Part shown: piece after piece, positions 21,524-29,272 of the stretch
Numbering within the stretch: position 1 is the first letter of the stretch
Layout of the letters: each line of letters opens with the position of its first letter
Assembly: GCA_016209985.1 (NCBI GenBank)
Contig: JACQVB010000063.1
Location: 1 to 34,876, forward strand
Source of the DNA: Gemmatimonadota bacterium
Lineage (GTDB): Bacteria; Gemmatimonadota; Gemmatimonadetes; Gemmatimonadales; GWC2-71-9
DNA: 34,876 bases
Reading direction: 5' to 3'
Notes under the pieces: model-generated
Databases searched by the model: none
What the model saw: the letters and a program-made list of their open reading frames with translations, nothing else
What the model was told of the DNA's origin: nothing
Program-made: the position numbers and the translations under genes

Positions 21524-22503
21524 GGGGCGACCCGTCCATACGACTGCGGATTATCAGTGCCGAGAGGGTTCGCGCCTCCGTCGGGATGCGGGAGGCCATC
21601 GAGGCCATGCGCGAAGCGTTTGGTCAGTTGTCCGCGGGCGTTGCGCGAGTACCGGTCCGCTTGCGGCTGGATGCCGCGGCCGGAGTCACGCTGTTCATGC
21701 CGGCGTATCTCGGGCGCTCAGGAGATTTGGGCGCCAAGATCGTTTCGTTCTACGGTGGCAATCCAAAACGCGGCCTGCCGGCGATCAGCGCGGTGGTGAT
21801 GCTGTTCGACAGCCAGACCGGAGTACCGACGGCGCTGATGGAGGGCGGATATCTGACCGCCTTGCGCACCGGAGCTGCGTCGGGTCTCGCCACGGATCTT
21901 CTGGCGCGCCGGGACGCCGCGGTGCTCACGATCTTCGGAGCCGGCGCGCAGGCACCGACCCAGATCGAGGCCGTTCGTGCCGTCCGTCCCATTCGAGAAG
22001 TCCGCATCGTATCGCGCACGCGTCAGTCGGCCGAGCGCCTGGCAAAGGAAATCAAGGGAGTGGAAGTAAAGGTCTTCGATGACCGTTCTGCCGCTGTCGC
22101 CGGCGCAGATGTCATCGTTACCGCGACCACGAGCTTATGGCCGGTATTCGATGGTCACGACGTCGAGCCCGGCACGCATATCAATGGTGTCGGATCCTAT
22201 ACGCCGGAGATGCAGGAGGTCGACGGTACCGTCATCCAGCGAGCGAAGATCGTGGTCGATTCAAGGGAAGCGGCCCTGAAGGAAGCCGGTGATCTGATCA
22301 TCCCTCTGCATCAGGGATTGATCGGGGCCGAGGACGTTGGCACCGAGCTGGGGGAAATCGTCAATGGCACGAAGCCCGGCCGCACGTCGGAGACGGAAAT
22401 CACCTTCTTCAAATCGGTCGGCGTTGCCGTTCAGGATGTCGCAGTCGCACGCCGCGTGCTGAGCTCCGCAACATTGGATCCAGCCTCGGTCGTGTCTCTA
22501 TAG
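21520..22503 (+). CDS. Ornithine cyclodeaminase/mu-crystallin-family NAD(P)-dependent reductase
   Basis: A 327-aa cytoplasmic enzyme. The Rossmann motif FGAGAQAPTQIEAV lies near residues 145-158, then RIVSRTRQSAERL, and TGAASGLATDLLAR is in the substrate-domain region. The family includes ornithine cyclodeaminase, pyrroline-2-carboxylate reductase, alanine dehydrogenase and ketimine reductase. The GTG at 21520 overlaps the amidohydrolase TGA (GTGA), which shows tight coupling. This suggests the amidohydrolase product is an amino or imino acid handled here. Which reaction it performs cannot be settled from sequence. Confidence 0.85.
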   Translation: MRGDPSIRLRIISAERVRASVGMREAIEAMREAFGQLSAGVARVPVRLRLDAAAGVTLFMPAYLGRSGDLGAKIVSFYGGNPKRGLPAISAVVMLFDSQTGVPTALMEGGYLTALRTGAASGLATDLLARRDAAVLTIFGAGAQAPTQIEAVRAVRPIREVRIVSRTRQSAERLAKEIKGVEVKVFDDRSAAVAGADVIVTATTSLWPVFDGHDVEPGTHINGVGSYTPEMQEVDGTVIQRAKIVVDSREAALKEAGDLIIPLHQGLIGAEDVGTELGEIVNGTKPGRTSETEITFFKSVGVAVQDVAVARRVLSSATLDPASVVSL

Positions 22504-22510
22504 GACGCGG

Positions 22511-22531
22511 GATGCCCATGCCTTGGGCATC
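22511..22531 (+). terminator. Hairpin after the OCD-family gene
   Basis: GATGCCCA (22511-22518) and TGGGCATC (22524-22531), perfect 8-bp arms with a 5-nt loop, lie 8 bp after the stop codon. There is no T-run, so it may be a partial terminator or an RNA-stabilising hairpin. Confidence 0.4.
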
Positions 22532-22562
22532 TGACTATGTTGCCTTTGACCGCTGTCCCGGA

Positions 22563-22658
22563 ATGACCATGCCGAAGAAAACTCAACGCCGATCGACACC
22601 ATCACCCAAGACACCGGGCAAGAAGAAGGTCTCCGCGGAAGGCCGATGCGCACCCTGA
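22563..22658 (+). CDS. Candidate 31-aa very basic peptide
   Basis: A frame of 31 codons starting MTMPKKTQRRSTPSPKTPGK and ending in a TGA at 22656-22658. It is rich in Lys, Arg, Pro, Ser and Thr, like short DNA-binding tails. Its last codons overlap the ATG (22646) of the following lipoprotein gene in another frame, which would suit translational coupling. There is no strong ribosome site, and the frame may be chance. Confidence 0.3.
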   Translation: MTMPKKTQRRSTPSPKTPGKKKVSAEGRCAP

Positions 22659-22972
22659 CTCGGATTGCCGTCCTCTTGGTATTCGCATGTACCGGTTCAG
22701 GTGGTGTGCGCGAAACCGGGGACACCACCGATTACTCCAGTGCCATAGTCTTTTTCGTCAGTCCCGACTCGCAGGAAATCAGCCGGTTGAAGGAGGAATT
22801 AGGTGATGATTTCTACGTCGCCGCGGTCGGCGGGAAGCCGCAACGCGTGAGCTGGCGGGATGAGGAGTTGACGTGGTTCTCGGTGGTCTACGATGGAAAG
22901 ACGGAGCCGAAGATCTCTGCTGACGTGGACCTCAGGAGCGTACTGCCTCCTTCAACCGTTAAATCACCCTGA
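22646..22972 (+). CDS. Small putative lipoprotein of unknown function
   Basis: A 108-aa protein with a short signal sequence and lipobox VFAC-TG (cysteine near residue 15), so it is probably an envelope lipoprotein. The mature part (about 90 residues) contains charged and aromatic strands, for example YSSAIVFFVSPDSQEISRLK and TWFSVVYDGKTEP. No known domain is recognised. It lies about 45 bp upstream of the ThDP enzyme gene and may be transcribed with it. Confidence 0.6.
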   Translation: MRTLTRIAVLLVFACTGSGGVRETGDTTDYSSAIVFFVSPDSQEISRLKEELGDDFYVAAVGGKPQRVSWRDEELTWFSVVYDGKTEPKISADVDLRSVLPPSTVKSP

Positions 22973-23016
22973 GGTCGCAGCGAGCAGCTGTGCCGACCGG
23001 TATAGTTAGTCGCCCT

Positions 23017-24612
23017 ATGCCAACCGTCGCCGACCTCATCGTCGCCCGCCTCCTCCAGGCGGGCGTCCAGACCTTGTTCGGCATGCCGGGCGGCGGCAGC
23101 AACCTCGACCTCGTCGAAGCCGCCGGCCGAGCAGGCTTGCCTTTCGTGCTGTCCCATACCGAAACCGCGGGCGCCCTGATGGCCAGCGCCCAGGCCGAGC
23201 TGACCGGTCGTCCCGGCGCCTGCCTGGCGACACTCGGACCTGGTGTCGCCTCGCTGGTCAATGGCTCCGCGCACGCGAGCCTCGATCGAGTTCCGCTGCT
23301 GTTGCTCACCGACGCCATGCCGGCGAGCGCGCGGGACTACCAGCACCAGCGGCTCGACCACGTGGCGCTGCTCTCCACCGTCACCAAGGGCAGCTTTAGC
23401 ATCGAGGCCGATCGCGCCGACGAACTGATCAAGGGCGCCCTGCTGTTGGCGACCACTCCGGCGCCCGGGCCGGTGCATGTGGACCTGGTACCGGATGTGG
23501 CACGCCAACCAGCCACCATGGACGCCTCCGGGCAGGAAGCTCCCATTGACGATCAGCAGGCTGCCGTGGGGATAGGAGTTAGTGAGATTCTCGCGCATGC
23601 GCGCCGCCCCCTGGTGATCGCAGGCCTGGGGGTCCGCGACTCGGGTGACGCCGACGCCCTGCGCCGTCTCTGCGAACGCCACGGCATTCCGGCCCTCGTC
23701 ACCTACAAGGGCAAGGGCGCAATTCCCGATGACCATCCGGTGTTCGGCGGCGTTTTCACCAATGGTGTTATGGAGAAGCCCCTGGTCGAGATGGCCGACC
23801 TCATCATCGGAGTCGGGCTCGACCCGATCGAGTTTCTGCCCCGTCCATGGGATTACCGCGCCCCGGTTGTGCTGTGCAGCCGCTGGCCGCTGGAGCAGCA
23901 TCACATGTCGATCTCGGCATCACTGGTGGGCGAGCTCCCCAAGACGCTGAGTGCGATAGATGAATGCCTGCCCTCCTCCAGCGACTGGCAGGGCGCCGAG
24001 GTCGAAGCTCACCGGAGGCGGCAGCGGGCCGCGCTCAATGTCGACTCGAAAGGCTGGGCGCCATGGCGCGCGGTCGAAGCGGCCGCGCGTGCGCTCGGAC
24101 CAGACATCCAGGTCACGGTCGACGCTGGCGCCCACATGTTCCCCATCACGGCGCTCTGGCCCGTGCGACGGCCGCGCCAGATGCTGATCTCCAACGGGTT
24201 GTCGACGATGGGCTTTGCCCTGCCAGCGGCGATCGGCGCGGCGCTCCTGGAGCGCACGCGCCGCGTGGTGGCACTCATGGGCGATGGCGGCCTGCTCATG
24301 TGCCTGGCGGAGCTGGCCACCGCGGCCACCGAGCAGCTCAAGGTGACCGTGATCGTCTTCAACGATCGCTCGCTCTCGCTCATCCGCATCAAGCAGGAGG
24401 CCCTGGGCTACCCGCCGGTCGGCGTGTCGCTCGACGGTATCGACTGGCAGTCCGCGGCCGCGACGTTCGGCGTTCCGGCATGGCGCGCGAGAAACGACGA
24501 TGAGATGGCACGCTGCCTCACGGAGGCAAATGCAGGCGACGGCCCCGCGCTGGTTGAGGCGGTGATAGATCCGAGCAGTTACGCGGAGACCTTACGTGTC
24601 GTGCGGGGTTAG
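23017..24612 (+). CDS. Acetolactate synthase-like ThDP-dependent enzyme
   Basis: A 531-aa single-chain thiamine diphosphate enzyme of the IlvB/benzoylformate decarboxylase superfamily. The N-terminal PYR domain starts VADLIVARLLQAGV, with Glu49 in SHTETAGA as the likely ThDP-activating acid. The middle domain is a nucleotide-fold domain, and the C-terminal PP domain has GDG at 422-424 with the ND pair near 449-450. The ATG at 23017 gives the usual family start; a GTG at 22990 would add nine residues. It is the first enzyme gene of the cluster that runs to the CitE-like gene. Oxo-acid decarboxylase or carboligase are both possible. Confidence 0.85.
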   Translation: MPTVADLIVARLLQAGVQTLFGMPGGGSNLDLVEAAGRAGLPFVLSHTETAGALMASAQAELTGRPGACLATLGPGVASLVNGSAHASLDRVPLLLLTDAMPASARDYQHQRLDHVALLSTVTKGSFSIEADRADELIKGALLLATTPAPGPVHVDLVPDVARQPATMDASGQEAPIDDQQAAVGIGVSEILAHARRPLVIAGLGVRDSGDADALRRLCERHGIPALVTYKGKGAIPDDHPVFGGVFTNGVMEKPLVEMADLIIGVGLDPIEFLPRPWDYRAPVVLCSRWPLEQHHMSISASLVGELPKTLSAIDECLPSSSDWQGAEVEAHRRRQRAALNVDSKGWAPWRAVEAAARALGPDIQVTVDAGAHMFPITALWPVRRPRQMLISNGLSTMGFALPAAIGAALLERTRRVVALMGDGGLLMCLAELATAATEQLKVTVIVFNDRSLSLIRIKQEALGYPPVGVSLDGIDWQSAAATFGVPAWRARNDDEMARCLTEANAGDGPALVEAVIDPSSYAETLRVVRG

Positions 24613-24646
24613 GCCGTGTGCAGAGGTTTCTCAAAGGAGAGACGTT

Positions 24647-25801
24647 GTGACCAGTGATCCACATGGCGCCCTGCGCGGGGCCGTCCACGAGCTCTGCGCG
24701 CGGTTCCCCGATGCCTACTGGCGCGACCTCGACACCAGCCGCGAGTACCCCGACGCGTTCGTCAAAGCCCTGACGGAGGCAGGCTACCTCGCAGCCCTGA
24801 TACCTGAGGAGTACGGCGGCTCGGGCCTGACCGTGGCCGAGGCATCGGTCATCCTCGAGGAGGTGAACCGCTGCGGCGGGAATGCGGCAGCGTGTCACGC
24901 GCAGATGTACATCATGGGGACACTGCTCCGGCACGGATCGCCAGAGCAGAAACGTGCCTACCTGCCGAAGATCGCCGCCGGCGAGCTGCGGCTGCAGGCC
25001 TTCGGCGTGAGCGAGCCGACCACGGGCAGCGACACCACGCAGCTCCAGACCAGGGCGGTCCGCAAGGGCGATCGCTACGTGGTCAACGGCCAGAAAGTGT
25101 GGATGTCGCGCGCCGAGCACTCGGACTTGATGCTCCTCATCGCACGGACCACGCCCGCCGATCAGGTGAAAAAGCGCACCGAGGGCCTGTCGGTCCTGCT
25201 GGTGGATATGCGCCACGCGATCGGCCACGGTCTCACCATCCGTCCCATCCGCACGATGATGAATCACTCGACCACCGAGGTCTTTTTCAACGATCTCGAG
25301 GTGCCGGCGGAGAATCTGATCGGCGAGGAGGGCAAAGGCTTCCGGTACCTGATCGACGGCTTGAACGCCGAGCGGGTCCTGATCGCGGCCGAGTGCATTG
25401 GCGACGGGCGGTGGTTCGTGGAACGCGCGACCAAATACGCGAAGGAGCGAATCGTCTTCGGCCGTCCGATCGGCCAGAACCAGGGCATACAGTTCCCGAT
25501 TGCGCGCGCGCACGTAGCCGTCGAGGCTGCCGATCTCATGCGCTGGCGCGCGGCGGCGCTGTTCGACAGCGGCGAGCCATGTGGGGCCGAAGCCAACATG
25601 GCGAAGCTGCTGGCGGCCGACGCGTCCTGGGAAGCAGCGAACATGGCGGTCCAGACCTATGGCGGTTTCGGGTTCGCCGAGGAATACGACATCGAGCGAA
25701 AATTCCGCGAGACCAAGCTCTACCAGGTAGCGCCGCTCTCCACCAACCTGATCCTCGCCTATATCGGCGAGCACGTGCTCGGTCTGCCAAGGTCGTACTG
25801 A
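24647..25801 (+). CDS. Acyl-CoA dehydrogenase family protein
   Basis: A 384-aa flavoprotein oxidising an acyl-CoA to the 2,3-enoyl-CoA. Domain pattern: helical N-terminus, middle beta domain with GVSEPTTGSDTTQLQ, then the helical C-terminal domain. The position used as catalytic Glu in the MCAD class (YEGT motif) reads YQVAP here, so that Glu is absent. Glu242 in GLNAERVL aligns with the base of isovaleryl-CoA and long-chain acyl-CoA dehydrogenases (DLER-type motif), which implies a branched or dicarboxylic acyl-CoA substrate. The GTG at 24647 is preceded by AGGAG; a longer frame from 24596 overlaps the previous gene. It ends three bases before the CoA-transferase gene. Confidence 0.87.
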   Translation: MTSDPHGALRGAVHELCARFPDAYWRDLDTSREYPDAFVKALTEAGYLAALIPEEYGGSGLTVAEASVILEEVNRCGGNAAACHAQMYIMGTLLRHGSPEQKRAYLPKIAAGELRLQAFGVSEPTTGSDTTQLQTRAVRKGDRYVVNGQKVWMSRAEHSDLMLLIARTTPADQVKKRTEGLSVLLVDMRHAIGHGLTIRPIRTMMNHSTTEVFFNDLEVPAENLIGEEGKGFRYLIDGLNAERVLIAAECIGDGRWFVERATKYAKERIVFGRPIGQNQGIQFPIARAHVAVEAADLMRWRAAALFDSGEPCGAEANMAKLLAADASWEAANMAVQTYGGFGFAEEYDIERKFRETKLYQVAPLSTNLILAYIGEHVLGLPRSY

Positions 25802-25804
25802 GGG

Positions 25805-27040
25805 ATGAGCAGCGGTCGCAGCGGGCCGGGCGGGCAAGGCGGGCCGGGTGGGCCAGGCGGGACCCTGCCGCTCTCCGGCCTTACGGTCGTGTCGATCGAG
25901 CAGGCGGTTTCCGCCCCGCTCGCGACGCGGCATCTGGCCGACTGGGGCGCCCGCGTCATCAAGATCGAGCGGCCGGGCACGGGCGACTTCGCGAGGCACT
26001 ACGACACGCGGGTGAAAGGTCTGTCGAGCTACTTCGTCTGGCTGAACCGCTCCAAGCAGTCGCTGACGCTGGACTTGAAGCGCTCCGAGGCCGTCCAGGT
26101 TGTGGAGCGGCTCGTGGCGAGCGCCGACGTGCTGGTGCACAACCTGGCGCCCGGCGCGATGGACCGGCTGGGCTTGGCGACGGCGACCTTGCGAGCCAGA
26201 CATCCCCGCCTCATCATCTGCGGGATATCCGGCTATGGATCGAGCGGGCCCTATCGCGACCGCAAGGCGTACGATCTGCTGGTGCAGAGCGAGGCGGGAC
26301 TCCTCTCGATCACCGGAACGCCGGAGACTCCGTCCAAGGTCGGCATTTCGGTGGCCGACACGGCCGCCGGCATCTACGCGTATTCCGCGATTCTGACCGC
26401 GCTGGTGCGGCGAGCGGCGACGGGCGAGGGAGCGGCACTCGAGGTTTCGATGCTCGAGGCGCTCGGCGAGTGGATGAGTCACGCATACTACGCGACCGCG
26501 TACGGCGGAACTCCCCTGCCGCGCACCGGTGCCCGCCACGCGACCATCGCGCCGTACGGCCCCTATACGGCGGGCGATGGCAAGACGGTCTACCTGGGCA
26601 TCCAGAACGAGCGCGAGTGGCAGCGTTTCTGCCGCGAGGTGTTGGCGCAGCCCAAACTGGCCGACGATCCGCGGTTCGTGAGCAATCCGCGACGGGTCGA
26701 GCATCGGGACGAGCTGGAGGCGGCGATCGGCGAGGTGTTCGGACGCCTGACGACGGCCGAGATCGTCGCCCGGCTCGACGCGGCGGAGATCGCGCACGCG
26801 CGCTTGAATACCATGGAGGAGTTCGCCGCGCATCCCCAGCTCGCGGCGCGCGGGCGATGGCGGGAGATCGATTCACCCGCGGGCCCGCTGCGCGCGATGC
26901 TCCCGCCGGTCGTGATGAACGGACTCGAGCCTGCGATGGGTCCCGTGCCCGCCGTGGGTGAACACACCGAGCCGATTCTCAGTGAGCTTGGCTACGATCG
27001 CGAGACCATCGCTGGTTGGCGCGAGGCCGGCGTGATCTAG
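25805..27040 (+). CDS. CaiB/BaiF-type family III CoA-transferase
   Basis: A 411-aa enzyme moving CoA between carboxylic acids. The family start LSGLTVVSIEQAVSAPLATR appears after an extra N-terminal stretch, and the catalytic aspartate is Asp157 in RDRKAYDLLVQSEAG. KVGISVADTAAGIYAYSAIL is a family segment. The first 20 residues are a Gly/Pro-rich tract (about 7-20) encoded by G/C-rich repeats; this is an unusual extension. With the MaoC-type and CitE-like genes downstream, the set resembles itaconate or mesaconate CoA-transferase, hydratase and lyase. Expected substrate: a C4-C6 dicarboxylic acid, by inference. Confidence 0.87.
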   Translation: MSSGRSGPGGQGGPGGPGGTLPLSGLTVVSIEQAVSAPLATRHLADWGARVIKIERPGTGDFARHYDTRVKGLSSYFVWLNRSKQSLTLDLKRSEAVQVVERLVASADVLVHNLAPGAMDRLGLATATLRARHPRLIICGISGYGSSGPYRDRKAYDLLVQSEAGLLSITGTPETPSKVGISVADTAAGIYAYSAILTALVRRAATGEGAALEVSMLEALGEWMSHAYYATAYGGTPLPRTGARHATIAPYGPYTAGDGKTVYLGIQNEREWQRFCREVLAQPKLADDPRFVSNPRRVEHRDELEAAIGEVFGRLTTAEIVARLDAAEIAHARLNTMEEFAAHPQLAARGRWREIDSPAGPLRAMLPPVVMNGLEPAMGPVPAVGEHTEPILSELGYDRETIAGWREAGVI

Positions 27041-27052
27041 AGACCTCGGCGA

Positions 27053-27164
27053 GTCGCGGGCTGAAGCGCGCACTCGGCACGGTCCTGAAGGACGCGCAGC
27101 TACCAGCACCAGCCGATGCTGACGCGCTTTAGCGCTGCGCCGAGTGCGTGCTTTAGCCCGCGAC
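27053..27164. repeat. REP/BIME-like palindromic element between caiB-type and maoC-type genes
   Basis: Outer arms of 26 nt at 27053-27078 and 27139-27164 pair with 24 matches. Inside lie GTCCT-GA-AGGAC (27082-27093) and GCGC-TTTA-GCGC (27124-27135). All four units share a CTGAAG or CTTTAG core, and GGTAGC occurs on the minus strand near the middle (27098-27103), like the GTAG signal of REP elements. Structure is by eye. It may fold as a cruciform in mRNA and affect the operon. Confidence 0.65.
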
Positions 27165-27213
27165 AACGCGGGGCACAATTCGCGATCCGCGAGGAACCAT
27201 TCAGGAGAATGTC

Positions 27214-27726
27214 ATGGCGGTCAAACCTGGCTGGACGGGACGGGTGTACGAGGACTTCGAGGTGGGAGACGTGTACGAGCACCCGTTGGGGCGCACCCTC
27301 CTCGCCGCCGACAACAGCTGGTTCACCCTGCTCACCCAGAACACCAATCCGATCCACTTCGATGACGCCTACTCGGCCCAGACCGAATTCAAGAAGCCGC
27401 TGATCAACTCCTGCCTGACGCTGGCACTGGTCACCGGCCAGTCGGTGACCGACCTGTCGCAGAACGTGATGGCCAATCTAGGCTGGGACGAGGTCAAGCT
27501 CCCGCACCCCGTGTTCGCAGGTGATACGATCTACTCGCGCTCGGAAATCCTCGAGACACGCGAGTCCAAGTCCCGGCCCAACGTCGGCATCGTGCGCGCG
27601 AAGACGACCGGCTTCAACCAGGACGGTACGGTGGTGATCGAGTTCATGCGTACCTTCATGGTTTACCGGCGTGGACACGTGCCCGCGATCGCGCGGGTAC
27701 GACCTCAGCCACCCAAGACGAAATAG
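27214..27726 (+). CDS. MaoC-like hydratase, itaconyl/mesaconyl-CoA hydratase type
   Basis: A 170-aa hot-dog-fold enoyl-CoA hydratase of the MaoC family. The active-site stretch TQNTNPIHFD (residues 41-50) replaces the usual GD-x-NP-x-H: the histidine (48) is kept but the catalytic Asp position is Asn43. I believe the mesaconyl/itaconyl-CoA hydratase branch carries this kind of change, but this is unverified. The segment LINSCLTLALVTGQSV and the GWDEVKLPHPVFAGDT part also fit that branch. The ATG at 27214 is preceded by AGGAGA. It lies 173 bp after the CoA-transferase, separated by the palindromic element, and 14 bp before the aldehyde dehydrogenase. Confidence 0.83.
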   Translation: MAVKPGWTGRVYEDFEVGDVYEHPLGRTLLAADNSWFTLLTQNTNPIHFDDAYSAQTEFKKPLINSCLTLALVTGQSVTDLSQNVMANLGWDEVKLPHPVFAGDTIYSRSEILETRESKSRPNVGIVRAKTTGFNQDGTVVIEFMRTFMVYRRGHVPAIARVRPQPPKTK

Positions 27727-27740
27727 TCACGAGGTCTCCC

Positions 27741-29204
27741 ATGACAACCACAGCGGCTCCGGCAGTTGAAGGTCTGATCATCGACGGTACCAGGACCGGC
27801 GCGTCGGACGGCGGGGTCCTCGACGTCTACGATCCCTCGACGGGCGAGGTGCTGGCACGGATTGCGCGCGCTACCAAGGCCGACGTCGATCGCGCGGTGC
27901 AGGCGGCGCGTGCCGCGATGGACTCGAAGGGGTGGGGCGGCATCGCCCCAGCCGAGCGGGGGCGCATCATGTACCGCATGGCGCAGAAGATCCGCGACCG
28001 CGCCGAGGAGCTTAGCACGCTCGAGAGCCGCGACAACGGCAAACCGCTGCGGCAGGCGCGGACCGACGTACAGGTCTCCGCCCGGTACTTCGAGTTCTTC
28101 GCGGGCATCGCCGACAAGATCATGGGTCACACCATCCCGCTCGGGCCCGGTCTGCTCGACTTCACCGTCCGGGAGCCCATCGGCGTCTCGGCGCAGATCG
28201 TGCCGTGGAACTACCCGATCCAGATCGGCAGCCGCGGCGTCGCCCCGGCCCTGGCCGCCGGCTGCGCCGTGGTAATGAAGCCTTCCAGCGAGGCACCCAT
28301 GACCGCGCTCCGACTGGGCGAGATCGGGCTCGAGTGCGGGCTGCCGCCCGGCGCCTTGAACATCGTGCCCGGCACCGGCTCAGAGGCCGGCGTGGCGCTC
28401 GCCAGCCACCGCGACATCAACCAGCTCACGTTCACCGGATCGGTCGACGTCGGCGTCGCGGTGGCCAAGATGGCCGCCGAGAATGTGGTCCCGGTGGTGA
28501 TGGAGCTGGGCGGCAAATCGCCGAACATCGTTTTTGCGGACGCGGATCTCGACCTCGCCACCCAAGGCGTGTCCACCGCGATCTTCCAGAATGCGGGCCA
28601 GACCTGCTCGGCCGGCTCGCGCCTACTGGTCGAGCGCAAGGCGCACGATGCGCTGGTCGAACGGCTCGCCACGCGCGCGAAGACGATGAAGATCGGGCCG
28701 GGTGTCTCCGACCCGGACATGGGGCCAATCATCTCCCAGCGCCAGCTGGAGACCATCGAGTCGTACGTGAAGGTCGGCCAGCAGGAAGGGGCGCGGGTGG
28801 TGGCCGGCGGCAAGCGGCCAACCGATCCCAAGCTTCCGGGCGGCAACTACTACCAGCCGACGCTGCTCGACGGCGTCACCCGCGGCATGCGCGTGGCACA
28901 GGAGGAGATCTTCGGGCCGGTGCTCGCGATCATCCCGTTCGATGAGCTGGAGGAGGCGGCGGCGATCGCCAACGACAGCATATACGGGCTGGTCGCGGGC
29001 GTGTGGACCCGCGACATCAACAAGGCGCTCTCACTCGCGCTGCGCATCAAGAGCGGCCAGGTGTACGTCAACACCTATGGCGCGGGCGGCGGAGTGGAGC
29101 TGCCGTTCGGCGGCTACAAGAAGAGCGGGTACGGTCGCGAGAAGAGCCTCGAGTCGCTGGCCAGCTACACCCAGATCAAGAATGTCTGCATCAAATATGC
29201 TTAG
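27741..29204 (+). CDS. NAD(P)+-dependent aldehyde dehydrogenase
   Basis: A 487-aa enzyme of the classical ALDH superfamily. Catalytic Cys289 (NAGQTCSAG), general base Glu255 (MELGGKSPN), Asn157 (PWNYP) and the TGS nucleotide motif (about 232-234) are all present, and the length is normal. It oxidises an aldehyde to the acid. In this cluster the likely source of the aldehyde is the ComDE-type decarboxylase encoded directly downstream, and the acid would be the CaiB substrate. The specific aldehyde cannot be predicted. It starts 14 bp after the hydratase gene, with a GAGG site. Confidence 0.9.
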   Translation: MTTTAAPAVEGLIIDGTRTGASDGGVLDVYDPSTGEVLARIARATKADVDRAVQAARAAMDSKGWGGIAPAERGRIMYRMAQKIRDRAEELSTLESRDNGKPLRQARTDVQVSARYFEFFAGIADKIMGHTIPLGPGLLDFTVREPIGVSAQIVPWNYPIQIGSRGVAPALAAGCAVVMKPSSEAPMTALRLGEIGLECGLPPGALNIVPGTGSEAGVALASHRDINQLTFTGSVDVGVAVAKMAAENVVPVVMELGGKSPNIVFADADLDLATQGVSTAIFQNAGQTCSAGSRLLVERKAHDALVERLATRAKTMKIGPGVSDPDMGPIISQRQLETIESYVKVGQQEGARVVAGGKRPTDPKLPGGNYYQPTLLDGVTRGMRVAQEEIFGPVLAIIPFDELEEAAAIANDSIYGLVAGVWTRDINKALSLALRIKSGQVYVNTYGAGGGVELPFGGYKKSGYGREKSLESLASYTQIKNVCIKYA

Positions 29205-29239
29205 AGCCGAAGACAGCGCCGTCAATCCCTTTGCACGAG

Positions 29240-29272
29240 ATCCTTCCCCCTCGCTACGCTCCGGGTCAGGAT
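29240..29272. repeat. Short dispersed-type palindromic repeat at the comD-like start
   Basis: ATCCT (29240-29244) and AGGAT (29268-29272) enclose a C-rich and G-rich segment that can form an imperfect hairpin around CTCGCTACGCTC. Similar CGCTACGCTC-centred repeats occur as dispersed intergenic repeats in many bacterial genomes. The right arm contains the comD-like ATG (29271). Confidence 0.45.

Noticed and set aside
24518-26833. Minus-strand open frame of 771 codons
   Set aside because: Antisense to the acyl-CoA dehydrogenase and CoA-transferase genes, both of which have clear motifs. The frame is Arg/His/Gln-rich with no domain.
24892-26961. Plus-strand open frame of 689 codons overlapping two real genes
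   Set aside because: It is a third-frame shadow across the acyl-CoA dehydrogenase and CoA-transferase, very Arg/Gly-rich, with no family match.
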